DNA of 46,531 nucleotides from an uncultured Pelagibacteraceae bacterium. Lineage in GTDB: Bacteria; Pseudomonadota; Alphaproteobacteria; Pelagibacterales; Pelagibacteraceae. The notes beneath the pieces were generated by a model, which worked only from the letters and a program-made list of their open reading frames with translations, was not told the DNA's origin and did not search any database. Shown one piece after another: positions 8,553 to 15,535 of the stretch. The stretch is taken from assembly GCA_902625125.1 (NCBI GenBank), contig CACOAB010000006.1, positions 1-46,531 on the forward strand. Reading direction: 5' to 3'. Made by a program: the position numbers and the translations under genes. Position 1 is the stretch's first letter. Every line of letters begins with the position of its first letter.

Positions 8553-8933
8553 CTATTTTAATTTACCCTCCTTTCTCATCTGTTCCCTGATTTTTGTTGC
8601 TGAAATCTGTTGTGTTTTCTCATCTAAAACGATCTCCTCTATTTTGTAACCAACACCTCTCCCATAACAAATATTGGTAATGTTTGGGACTAAAGTAACT
8701 TGTATTCTATTTTTATAATCTTTTAGAGCTTCAATAATGTTTTCTTTCACAGTCTCAAAATCGAATGGGTTATCGTCAACACCTTTAACGTCTCTAACCA
8801 TTATATTTACTTGCCCAGTTTTTTTTAGAGTTTCTTCAAAAAGTTTTTGGTGACCTGCATGCCATGGTTGCCACCGACCAAGCATTTGAGCAGTAGGATG
8901 TTTGTTGTCCCAAACATGATTATCGTTTTTCAT
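8553..8933 (-). CDS. Small HxGH-superfamily nucleotidyltransferase in apr operon
   Basis: The 126-residue single-domain protein has the two hallmarks of the HxGH nucleotidyltransferase superfamily (cytidylyl-/adenylyltransferase fold). These are GRWQPWHAGHQKLF with His25-x2-His28 near the N-terminus, and ISATKIREQM (110-119), the ISxTxxR phosphate-binding motif, near the C-terminus. Enzymes of this fold transfer AMP or CMP and release pyrophosphate; ATP sulfurylase belongs to the same superfamily. The gene lies 52 bases before aprM and 22 bases after the CADD-like gene, so an APS-related nucleotidyl transfer is attractive but unproven. Annotation engines would call it a cytidylyltransferase-like protein. 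The substrate is unknown. Confidence 0.8.
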   Translation of the reverse strand: MKNDNHVWDNKHPTAQMLGRWQPWHAGHQKLFEETLKKTGQVNIMVRDVKGVDDNPFDFETVKENIIEALKDYKNRIQVTLVPNITNICYGRGVGYKIEEIVLDEKTQQISATKIREQMRKEGKLK

Positions 8934-8955
8934 CTAATTATTAAATTTACGAACT

Positions 8956-9627
8956 TTAGGCAGCAATATTTTGAAGTTTGTGCTTGGAAGTCATACCACT
9001 TAAAAAATTCCAAAGATATCTTGCTGTTAATAAAGAAGCTGTTTCGGCTTTTTCTTGTTCATCTTCTGACAAACTATCTAATAATTTTTCACATTCTGCT
9101 CTATGAATGACATCAGCAGACTTGTGAGCTTCAAAAAATTCCAAACCTTCTTTAGAACTTACTCCGTAAAATTTTTTTAATCCTTGAATTTTAGTTTCAG
9201 CAATTTCTGGAATTTGTCTCTCATAAGTGTATAACGATGCAAGTCCCTCAGCATAAGATTTTCTAGCCTGAGAAAAAAAGTTATCAATCATGTCTTTTGT
9301 AAACCAATCAAGTTTTACTTTCTCGATTTCTTTTTCATCGGCTCCTAATGCCTTTGCGAAGTTCTTCCATAGCTTTGGATGATCACCATCTTTGGTTTCC
9401 TCATCTTGTAAATTTTCTAGTAGAATTCGTCTTTTTTCTATGTCCTCACAAATCGAGTGTGTAGCGCTTATATATCTAGGAAAAGCTTTTACGTGTTGAT
9501 AATATTGTTCTGCGTAATCCTTAATTATTTCTCTGGTCAACTTTCCTTCATTCCAATAAATTTGGTAAAAAGGGTGTTTTAATAAATGAAACTTATCTAA
9601 TTTTGAACCTAATCTTTTTGAAAACAT
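8956..9627 (-). CDS. CADD-family (TenA/PqqC-like) putative folate-metabolism protein
   Basis: The 223-residue protein is in the heme-oxygenase-like diiron family and resembles chlamydial CADD throughout: HPFYQIYW near residue 18, DYAEQYYQHVKAFPRYISATHS, a DEE/DHPKLW metal-ligand region, YERQIPEIAETKIQGL, and a late His-x6-His (HKSADVIH). Chlamydial CADD makes para-aminobenzoate from one of its own tyrosines in an O2- and metal-dependent reaction that bypasses pabABC. A tyrosine is retained at the equivalent place (Tyr21). A strong ribosome site (AAGGAG at 9633-9638) supports the ATG. It is the first gene of the apr-side operon, and why folate chemistry is linked to sulfite oxidation is unclear. 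Confidence 0.8.
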   Translation of the reverse strand: MFSKRLGSKLDKFHLLKHPFYQIYWNEGKLTREIIKDYAEQYYQHVKAFPRYISATHSICEDIEKRRILLENLQDEETKDGDHPKLWKNFAKALGADEKEIEKVKLDWFTKDMIDNFFSQARKSYAEGLASLYTYERQIPEIAETKIQGLKKFYGVSSKEGLEFFEAHKSADVIHRAECEKLLDSLSEDEQEKAETASLLTARYLWNFLSGMTSKHKLQNIAA

Positions 9628-9724
9628 TTTTGCTCCTTTTGTTATTAAAAGAATATTAAATATTTAGAAGTATTTAAATAAAAAACTATCCACAATTAAA
9701 AGTTGAATAGTTTAAATGTTCTCG

Positions 9725-9746
9725 TTTTGATTCACTTTTGATTCAC
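9725..9746. repeat. Two adjacent copies of an 11-bp direct repeat
   Basis: TTTTGATTCAC occurs twice head to tail (9725-9735 and 9736-9746) with no spacer. It lies in the 140-base gap between the MFS transporter and the first gene of the apr-side operon, about 100 bases upstream of that gene's start. Tandem half-sites spaced by one helical turn often bind a regulator; no protein can be named. Confidence 0.5.
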
Positions 9747-9767
9747 TTAGGGACTCAAAATACAACC

Positions 9768-10988
9768 TTAGATAGTGTTATCCACACGCTGTATTCTAGT
9801 CTCATTAATCGGGTAGTGAACAAGAGTTGCGAAAATAGAAAGTGCAATAGCCATGTACCAGGCATAGTCATAACTACCAAAATTATCAAAAAAATATCCT
9901 CCCAGAAAAGCTCCAGCAAAGGCTCCAAATTGATGACATAAAAAGACAATGCCAAATAAAGTACTTAAGTATTTCGTTCCAAATATTTGGGCAACTATTC
10001 CATTAGTTGGAGGAACAGTAGACAACCACAATAAACCAAATGTTACGCCAAAAATAATTGAGTTTAACATAGATGGGGGTGAAAAAATAAAAATACATAT
10101 ACTCACTGCTCTTAAGGAATAAAGAATACTCAACAGATTTTTTTTCTTATATTTTGTACCAAGATAACCCATGCCTAAAGTGCCAAAAATATTAAAAAAA
10201 CCAATTAATGCTAATATGATAGTTGCAGACCAACCCGCCATACCTCTATCTTGCATGTAGCCGGGAATATGTGTTCCAACTAAAGTTATTTGAAAACCGC
10301 ATACGAAAAATCCCAGAACTAGGAGCACATAACCTTTATGTGAGAAAGCTTCTTTTAAAGCTGACAAAAAAGTCTGGTCTCTGTCTGCCTGAGAAGAGTT
10401 TATTACTGTTTTTACTGGGAATAGAAATAAAGATACAATCAATCCGAAAAAGATAAAAATCATAAAATATCTAAGAGTAGTTTCCCAATCAAATTGCACC
10501 AAACTATATTTTGTTAATAAGGGTGAAAGAAAATATCCTATTGAAGCTGCAGCTGTAACTATCCCTGTTGCAATAGTTCTAGTTTCGTTAGGAAAATGTT
10601 TACCCACCTCTGAAACAGGAACACCAATAGCTGTCGCACCTAAAGCGATACCTACTAAAACTCCTAGCGCTATTTGAAAATAAATGCCTGTATTGGGACC
10701 TGAGTAAAGCATAAAAATTCCCAATGCAAAAATCAAAAAACCTAAAAATACAGCTTTGTTTCCTCCAAATTTATCTGCCAAAATTCCAAAGATTGGTGCA
10801 AAAATTCCCCAAAACAACATTTGAATACCAATAGCGAGCCCGAATTCAGTTCTTGTAACTCCTAGACCATTTTCAAATGCTTCAAAAAATAAACCAAAAG
10901 TTTGTCTTAGGCCCATTGAAATTAAAATTACACTACAAGCAGATACTAAAACAATTAAAGATAATTTGTTTGGAAAAAATTTTTGCAC
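9768..10988 (-). CDS. MFS transporter (OFA/monocarboxylate-like)
   Basis: This 406-residue protein has about twelve transmembrane segments in the major facilitator layout. The loop between helices 2 and 3 carries the MFS signature GILADKFGGNKAV (about residues 69-81), and a related GTKYKKKN loop marks the second half. GLRQTFGLFFEAF in helix 1 resembles the oxalate/formate antiporter and monocarboxylate-porter branch. The substrate cannot be deduced. The start is GTG at 10988, overlapping the metC stop (TAGTG), so translation is probably coupled to metC; an amino-acid or sulfur-compound substrate would fit but is speculative. Confidence 0.85.
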   Translation of the reverse strand: MQKFFPNKLSLIVLVSACSVILISMGLRQTFGLFFEAFENGLGVTRTEFGLAIGIQMLFWGIFAPIFGILADKFGGNKAVFLGFLIFALGIFMLYSGPNTGIYFQIALGVLVGIALGATAIGVPVSEVGKHFPNETRTIATGIVTAAASIGYFLSPLLTKYSLVQFDWETTLRYFMIFIFFGLIVSLFLFPVKTVINSSQADRDQTFLSALKEAFSHKGYVLLVLGFFVCGFQITLVGTHIPGYMQDRGMAGWSATIILALIGFFNIFGTLGMGYLGTKYKKKNLLSILYSLRAVSICIFIFSPPSMLNSIIFGVTFGLLWLSTVPPTNGIVAQIFGTKYLSTLFGIVFLCHQFGAFAGAFLGGYFFDNFGSYDYAWYMAIALSIFATLVHYPINETRIQRVDNTI

Positions 10989-12184
10989 TACTTAATGTAC
11001 CTTAAACAATTTTTTAAATCATTAATCAAATCTTTTGGATCTTCTAAACCAATGTGCAATCTAACAATATGTTCATCTTTATTGAATCTATAATATTTCC
11101 TACCCTGAATATATTCGCCTTTTTTGTTTGATTTAAGTTCTTGAAGAATTGCAAGACTTTCGAATCCTCCCCAGCTGTAACCAATACCAAAAAGTTCTAA
11201 CGAATTGACAAACTTTATTACAGAAGCTTTATTCTTACTTTTAATTACCACTGATAATAAACCTGTAGCGCCGGTGTAATATTTTTTCCAAAGTTTATAA
11301 TTTTTACTCGAGGGTTTGTATGGATAAAGTATTTCTTTTATTTTTTTATGCTTTTTTAAAAAATTAATTACTTGTTTAGTATTTTCATAATGCTGGTTCA
11401 ATCTAGTATCTAGTGTTCTTAAACCTCTTATAATTAAATAAGCTTCATCAGCAGACATTCTGTAGCCGGAAAGCTTGTAAAAAAACATTATTCTATTAAA
11501 AACTTTTTTATTAACTGCAAGTGAGCCTCCCATAGCATCGGAGTGACCAGAAAAATACTTAGTAGCAGATGAAAATGACATATCGAATCCAAGTTTTAGA
11601 GGTTTAAGATATAATGGTGTTCCCCAAGTATTATCAAGAAAAGTGAGAATTTTTTTCTTCTTAGCTAAATTTACAATTTTAGATAAATCCTGGAATTCAA
11701 AAGTATTACTACCAGGGTTTTCTACTAAAATCATTTTTGTTTTTTTGGATATTTTGTTTTTTAAGTCATCGAAAGAGTCGGGATTATAAAATTTTGCTGT
11801 AACATTAAATTCCTTTAAAAGTTTCTCAGAAATTTCTTTGGTAGGGCCATACACATTGTCAGAAACTAAAATTTCATCTCCTGGCCTACATATACTCATT
11901 ATTGCTAAAGCAACTCCACCAAAACCAGTTCCTGTTAAAAAAACGTGAAATGCTTGTTCTAATTCTTTTAGTATATTTTCTAGTTCAATAGTCGTAGAGC
12001 TACCGTAACGTCCATAACTATAATGACTAATTTTTTGATTTTTCTTTATTTTTTTTTCATGCTGATAAAGTTCCTGCATGGTATTAAAAAGAATGGTAGA
12101 TGCCCTAATTACAGCTGGATTTGCAGATCTATTTGAGTTGTCTTTTGTTGGATGTTTTAGGAATGTTTTTATAGAATTTTTCAT
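10988..12184 (-). CDS. metC: Cystathionine beta-lyase (Cys/Met metabolism PLP enzyme)
   Basis: This PLP-dependent enzyme is predicted to cleave cystathionine to homocysteine, pyruvate and ammonia. The 398 residues show the family blocks in order: YSYGRYGSSTT near residue 55, the LVENPGSNTFEFQD region, FLDNTWGTP, and the PLP-binding lysine in SATKYFSGHSDAMGG (Lys209). The SGHSD form and SADEAYLIIRGLRTLDTRL fit bacterial MetC rather than gamma-synthase. The ATG at 12184 is the only sensible start. It is co-directional and overlapping with the MFS gene. A cystathionine gamma-lyase or methionine gamma-lyase activity cannot be excluded from sequence alone. Confidence 0.85.
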   Translation of the reverse strand: MKNSIKTFLKHPTKDNSNRSANPAVIRASTILFNTMQELYQHEKKIKKNQKISHYSYGRYGSSTTIELENILKELEQAFHVFLTGTGFGGVALAIMSICRPGDEILVSDNVYGPTKEISEKLLKEFNVTAKFYNPDSFDDLKNKISKKTKMILVENPGSNTFEFQDLSKIVNLAKKKKILTFLDNTWGTPLYLKPLKLGFDMSFSSATKYFSGHSDAMGGSLAVNKKVFNRIMFFYKLSGYRMSADEAYLIIRGLRTLDTRLNQHYENTKQVINFLKKHKKIKEILYPYKPSSKNYKLWKKYYTGATGLLSVVIKSKNKASVIKFVNSLELFGIGYSWGGFESLAILQELKSNKKGEYIQGRKYYRFNKDEHIVRLHIGLEDPKDLINDLKNCLRYIK

Positions 12185-12197
12185 AAGATATTTATAA

Positions 12198-12226
12198 TTG
12201 ATCTTTATATATTAATTGTCTAATTA
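12198..12226 (+). promoter_or_regulatory. Possible promoter for the 27-codon basic gene
   Basis: TTGATC (12198-12203) and TAATTA (12221-12226) are spaced 17 bases apart, 23 bases before the small basic gene's start. The AT-rich background makes chance matches likely. Confidence 0.3.
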
Positions 12227-12249
12227 AGATACTAAAAGGAGGCAAAAAT

Positions 12250-12333
12250 ATGGGTTATCCTAAAAAGCACCGTGGTAGAAGAAAAATTGGCTCAAAAAAA
12301 AGAAGGGCAAGAAAAAGAAATAAGAAAAAATAA
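12250..12333 (+). CDS. 27-residue highly basic protein, ribosomal-like
   Basis: An ATG at 12250 with a near-perfect Shine-Dalgarno sequence (AAGGAGG at 12236-12242, 7-base spacing) opens a 27-codon frame ending in TAA. The product starts MGYPKKHRGRRKIG and ends KKRRARKRNKKK; about two thirds of residues are Lys, Arg or His and none is acidic. Length and composition recall tiny ribosome-associated proteins such as bTHX or bS22, which also start with MG, but there is no clear homology I can claim. The strong ribosome site, rare in this DNA, argues it is really translated. It stands 14 bases before the next gene on the same strand. Confidence 0.7.
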   Translation: MGYPKKHRGRRKIGSKKRRARKRNKKK

Positions 12334-12347
12334 TTTAAAGAATTATT

Positions 12348-13049
12348 ATGAATGAAATAACTCAAATAAGAAAATTGAGTTTATGGATATTTTTTATACC
12401 GCTTTTAGCAATAAATTTTTGCTTATTTATATCTCAAAATTACGATTTGTTAGAAAATACTTTTTTTACTGTCGATCATATAGGAAGGTCTGGGTTTTCA
12501 ATTCCTTATTTAGATGGAAGCCTATCAATAAGTAGAGCATCAAGAACTTTTCCCCAATATTTAATATTCAAACCTGCAATGATTACTACTGCGATAATGC
12601 TTTATTATTATTGGGCAAATAATTGCAACTTAGTTAATAAAATAAATCAAACTAGCATTAACCACAAATTCAAAACTTTTGGAGTCTTATCTGCTGTATT
12701 ATTAGCAATTCACTCAATTTTTCTGGGAATTAAATTTGATCTACAAATTTATAAATTATTCAGAAGAGTGGTTTTGTTATTATTTATAATTTTTGAAATA
12801 ATAGCCCAAGGAATTTTAGTTTATCATTTTTTTAAAATTAAACATAAGCTAAGAGATTTAATTAATAAAAATTTTTTAATTCTTAAAGCTATTCTAGTAT
12901 GTATTTTAGCTGCTGTTGCTATCTTAAGTATACCTATTCTCATTAATAAAGGTAATACTCACTTTAAACACGCTTTGGAATGGAACTATTTCGTTGGTGT
13001 AATTTTATTTTATTTGCTGACACGGTTTTTATGGAAGAGAACCACATAA
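12348..13049 (+). CDS. Multi-pass membrane protein, FRAG1/DRAM-like
   Basis: The 233-residue integral membrane protein has about six hydrophobic segments (near residues 10-28, 70-88, 112-128, 138-160, 178-200 and 212-228). It ends with an ALEWNYFVGVILFYLLTRF helix and a short basic tail. The lumenal-type loop (HIGRSGFSIPYLDGS, FPQYLIFKPAM) and the EW motif in the last helix resemble Frag1/DRAM/Sfk1 proteins, but I hold this only weakly. The function is unknown. It follows the small basic gene with the same orientation and ends at the structured intergenic region. Confidence 0.75.
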   Translation: MNEITQIRKLSLWIFFIPLLAINFCLFISQNYDLLENTFFTVDHIGRSGFSIPYLDGSLSISRASRTFPQYLIFKPAMITTAIMLYYYWANNCNLVNKINQTSINHKFKTFGVLSAVLLAIHSIFLGIKFDLQIYKLFRRVVLLLFIIFEIIAQGILVYHFFKIKHKLRDLINKNFLILKAILVCILAAVAILSIPILINKGNTHFKHALEWNYFVGVILFYLLTRFLWKRTT

Positions 13050-13245
13050 ATTTCTAGGCTTTCGCCCAGAAATTTAGTAGTTTTGGCTCGTCGTTGTAGG
13101 CGCTACCGCCAAGCCGTATCGATGAACTATTCTAGCGCTACTAGGTTCACCTTTCTGCCCTTTAAGCTTGAACCTCTCGGTTTTTCCTTAATTGGCCAGT
13201 TAAGAGTTGCCTCTTAATTAGTTACATTAAATCACAGGGAAAAAA
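13048..13245 (-). ncRNA. Candidate structured RNA with three GNRA hairpins
   Basis: The minus strand of this convergent intergenic region contains, in 5'-3' order: TTAAGAG-GCAA-CTCTTAA (13217-13200); AACC-GAGA-GGTT (13182-13171); AGGTTCA paired with TGAACCT (13175-13169 with 13149-13143), which competes with the previous stem; AGTAG paired with CTACT (13142-13138 with 13080-13076), enclosing a GGCG-GTAG-CGCC hairpin and a TTGGC/GCCAA pair; and a 12-bp helix capped by GAAA (13075-13048). Three stems are closed by GNRA tetraloops only when read on the minus strand, which fixes the likely strand. Local GC is higher than in flanking noncoding DNA. I could not match 6S, tmRNA, RNase P or SRP RNA. 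Ends are approximate. Confidence 0.55.
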
Positions 13246-13268
13246 TTTTGTTATCACTTTAAACGAGC

Positions 13269-13304
13269 AATAATTTATCCTGTTAACTTCGTGGATAAAT
13301 TATT
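13269..13304 (-). terminator. 12-bp stem-loop at the mnmA stop codon
   Basis: AATAATTTATCC (13269-13280) and GGATAAATTATT (13293-13304) form a perfect 12-bp stem with a 12-base loop that includes the last mnmA codons and its stop. It is not followed by a long T-run on the minus strand, so it may be a weak terminator, an RNA-stabilising 3' hairpin, or a boundary with the structured RNA just downstream. Confidence 0.4.
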
Positions 13305-14414
13305 ATTTATAGTCGTGTGTATCCATCCACCACCAAGAACTTTATCCCCAATTTTATCATTAGAATAAAAAACACATGCTTGGCCCGGAGAAATTCCTGT
13401 TTCTTTATCTAAAATTTTAACATCAGCAGAATTTTCAAATATATCAACTTTAGCTTTTAACAACTTGCCCGTAGATCTTACTTTAATATCAATAGTTTTA
13501 TTAAATTCTTTTTTATGTCCAAGAATATTTAAATCTCTTAATTTAATCTCTTTAACTTCAAGACATTCTTTGTTTCCAACAATTATAGTATTGTTGCCAG
13601 CATCTATATTAACAACATATAATGGATTGTTGCTTGCAATCTTAATTCCTTTTCTTTGGCCAATCGTATAATTAATAATTCCATCGTGTTCTCCTATTTG
13701 TTTGCCGTCAAGATCAAGAATTTTACCAGGTTTAAAAGACTCCGGCCTAAATTTTTTTATCACTGATGCATAATCTCCATTAGGAACAAAACAGATATCT
13801 TGACTATCAGGTTTTGTTGCAACATTTAATTTTAATTTTTCAGCTATTGCTCTTGTTTCTGATTTATCAATTTCACCTAGAGGGAATCTTAGATAATCTA
13901 ATTGTTCTTGCGTAGTGTTAAATAAAAAATAACTTTGATCTCTCTTTTGATCTTTTGCTCTGTACAAGTTAGCGTGATCATTTACTTTAAATCTAGAAAC
14001 ATAATGACCTGTTATTAACGCATCAGCTTTTAACTCTTTTGCATATTTAAATAAATCCCTAAACTTTACTGTTTGATTACATTGTACACATGGTATCGGT
14101 GTCTCACCGGCAGCGTAACTGTCTATAAAAGAGTCTATTACCTCTGATTTAAATTTTTTTTGATAAAATAAAATTTTGTGATTAATATTAATGTTTTCAG
14201 ATACTCTTTTTGCATCTAAAATATCTTGACCGGCACAACACTGTCTACCCTCTTTTGACTGTTTAGTATCATTGTATAACTTTAATGTTATACCAGTAAC
14301 ATCATATCCTTCCTGTTTCATGAGTGCGGCTACAACGGATGAGTCTACTCCGCCGGACATTGCTACTACCACCTTGGTCTCTTTTTTTGGTTTATTAATT
14401 CCTAGTGAATTCAT
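13275..14414 (-). CDS. mnmA: tRNA-uridine 2-sulfurtransferase MnmA
   Basis: MnmA thiolates uridine-34 of Lys, Glu and Gln tRNAs using ATP and persulfide sulfur. The 379-residue protein has the PP-loop ATP-pyrophosphatase motif AMSGGVDSS near residue 20. Both catalytic cysteines are in their usual contexts ([11 protein letters not shown] near residue 115 and [13 protein letters not shown] near residue 215), and YTIGQRKG and GQACVFY are present in the C-terminal beta domains. The frame is open further upstream, but the ATG at 14414 gives the usual short N-terminus, whereas the longer form would read through the divergent promoter. It faces a DUF3553 gene 36 bases away. Confidence 0.93.
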   Translation of the reverse strand: MNSLGINKPKKETKVVVAMSGGVDSSVVAALMKQEGYDVTGITLKLYNDTKQSKEGRQCCAGQDILDAKRVSENININHKILFYQKKFKSEVIDSFIDSYAAGETPIPCVQCNQTVKFRDLFKYAKELKADALITGHYVSRFKVNDHANLYRAKDQKRDQSYFLFNTTQEQLDYLRFPLGEIDKSETRAIAEKLKLNVATKPDSQDICFVPNGDYASVIKKFRPESFKPGKILDLDGKQIGEHDGIINYTIGQRKGIKIASNNPLYVVNIDAGNNTIIVGNKECLEVKEIKLRDLNILGHKKEFNKTIDIKVRSTGKLLKAKVDIFENSADVKILDKETGISPGQACVFYSNDKIGDKVLGGGWIHTTINNNLSTKLTG

Positions 14415-14450
14415 TTTTAAAGTGTATAATCTAAAATACAGTAATTTTCC

Positions 14451-14630
14451 ATGATGCTTATTGATTTTGAACCAGGGGATTATGTAATTAATCCTGAAAA
14501 TAAAGATTGGGGCGCAGGCCAGGTCCAATCAATAATTGGTAATAAAGTAACAGTAAATTTTGAAAATTATGGCAAAAGAGTAATTAATGTTAAATATGTT
14601 AAACTTGAGAAAATAGATTATGAACACTAA
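14451..14630 (+). CDS. DUF3553 small protein
   Basis: This 59-residue protein has the layout of DUF3553: [20 protein letters not shown] followed by [20 protein letters not shown] and a VKYVKLEKI strand. It should be a small beta-barrel, resembling the RNA-polymerase-interacting domain of CarD/Mfd, which is family-level knowledge and not proof of that role. Either of two consecutive ATGs (14451 or 14454) could be used. Its last 11 bases overlap the start of cysQ, suggesting translational coupling. Confidence 0.8.
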   Translation: MMLIDFEPGDYVINPENKDWGAGQVQSIIGNKVTVNFENYGKRVINVKYVKLEKIDYEH

Positions 14631-15399
14631 TGAACTAAAATCTATAAGCGAAAATCTAATTGAAACTTTTAAAAATGCAGGGAAAGTTTCTATTGATCTT
14701 TATGAAAAGGGATTAAAAATAGAAATTAAAGACGACAAATCACCTGTTAGCAATGGTGATCTAAAAGTAAATGAAATGATTACTAATAAGATTAAAGAAC
14801 TCACACCTAATCTACCAATAATTTCTGAAGAAACTGTTAAAATGAATGTAAAAAATAAAGCGAAAATATTTTGGTTGATAGATCCTATCGATGGTACAAA
14901 AGAGTATATTGCTGGTAAAGAAGAATATACTTTAAATGCTGCACTAGTAATAAATTCTATTCCAATTATTGGCTTGGTAGGAGTTCCAAAAAAAAATAGA
15001 CTTTTTTATACTTACGGTCCTGGTGAAAGTTATTTAATTGAAAACGAAATGACTAGGAAAATTAATTGTAAAAAAAAACAACCTCAAGGCAAAATTGTAG
15101 CTTTATCAAGTGTGGTAAAACCTTCGGATACTATTTTAAACAAACTAAAAGAATTTAATGTCACTTCTATAGTAAAAATGGCAAGCTCATATAAATTCTG
15201 TGTAATAGCTACTGGTGAATATGATATTTATGCCGCTAGAGAAAGAGCCAATGAATGGGACTATGCTGCCGGTCACGCAGTCGCTCAAAATGCTGGAGCC
15301 ATCATTAAAACTTTGGATGAAAAACCGTTTTTGTACGGAAAAGAAGACTACAAAAACCCCAGTTTATTAATTAAAAGAGCAGAAAATTTAAATGATTAA
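14620..15399 (+). CDS. cysQ: 3'(2'),5'-bisphosphate nucleotidase CysQ
   Basis: This Mg-dependent phosphatase of the inositol-monophosphatase superfamily removes the 3'-phosphate from PAP (and PAPS), recycling the by-product of sulfate activation and of acyl-carrier and sulfotransfer reactions. The metal-binding motifs are visible: ISEE (residues 68-71), DPIDGTKEYI (88-97), which is the CysQ variant, and WDYAAGHA near residue 213. The 259-residue length is normal. The start overlaps the DUF3553 gene, and a 47-codon membrane-protein gene overlaps its end. Confidence 0.88.
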   Translation: MNTNELKSISENLIETFKNAGKVSIDLYEKGLKIEIKDDKSPVSNGDLKVNEMITNKIKELTPNLPIISEETVKMNVKNKAKIFWLIDPIDGTKEYIAGKEEYTLNAALVINSIPIIGLVGVPKKNRLFYTYGPGESYLIENEMTRKINCKKKQPQGKIVALSSVVKPSDTILNKLKEFNVTSIVKMASSYKFCVIATGEYDIYAARERANEWDYAAGHAVAQNAGAIIKTLDEKPFLYGKEDYKNPSLLIKRAENLND

Positions 15400-15535
15400 A
15401 ACTATTACTATAATTATTTTATCAGTAACTCTTTTTGGCGTTTTATTTTTTATTTTAGTTAGAAATGCACTTAAAAGGAAACTTGATATTTTAGTTGAAG
15501 AGGAGAAAAATAGAAAATCAGATAATTTTAATTAA
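15392..15535 (+). CDS. 47-residue single-pass membrane protein
   Basis: An ATG at 15392, overlapping the cysQ stop by 8 bases, opens a frame for a strongly hydrophobic N-terminal helix (residues 4-23, TITIIILSVTLFGVLFFILV) followed by a charged tail (RNALKRKLDILVEEEKNRKS). The composition and overlapping position favour a real small gene. The function is unknown. Its 3' end overlaps the convergent recX gene by 18 bases. Confidence 0.6.
   Translation: MIKTITIIILSVTLFGVLFFILVRNALKRKLDILVEEEKNRKSDNFN

Noticed and set aside
13048-13245. Known housekeeping RNA (tmRNA, 6S RNA, RNase P RNA, SRP RNA)
   Set aside because: A stretch reading AACGACGA resembles part of a tmRNA tag, but the GGNTTCGAC-type 5' piece, T-arm and Ala-Ala-stop ending are absent. 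The GAGGAAAGTCC block of RNase P, the SRP GGAA-loop core and the long 6S rod are also absent.
14415-14528. Longer N-terminus for mnmA
   Set aside because: These codons lie over the divergent DUF3553 gene and give a non-MnmA sequence; the ATG at 14414 matches the family N-terminus.
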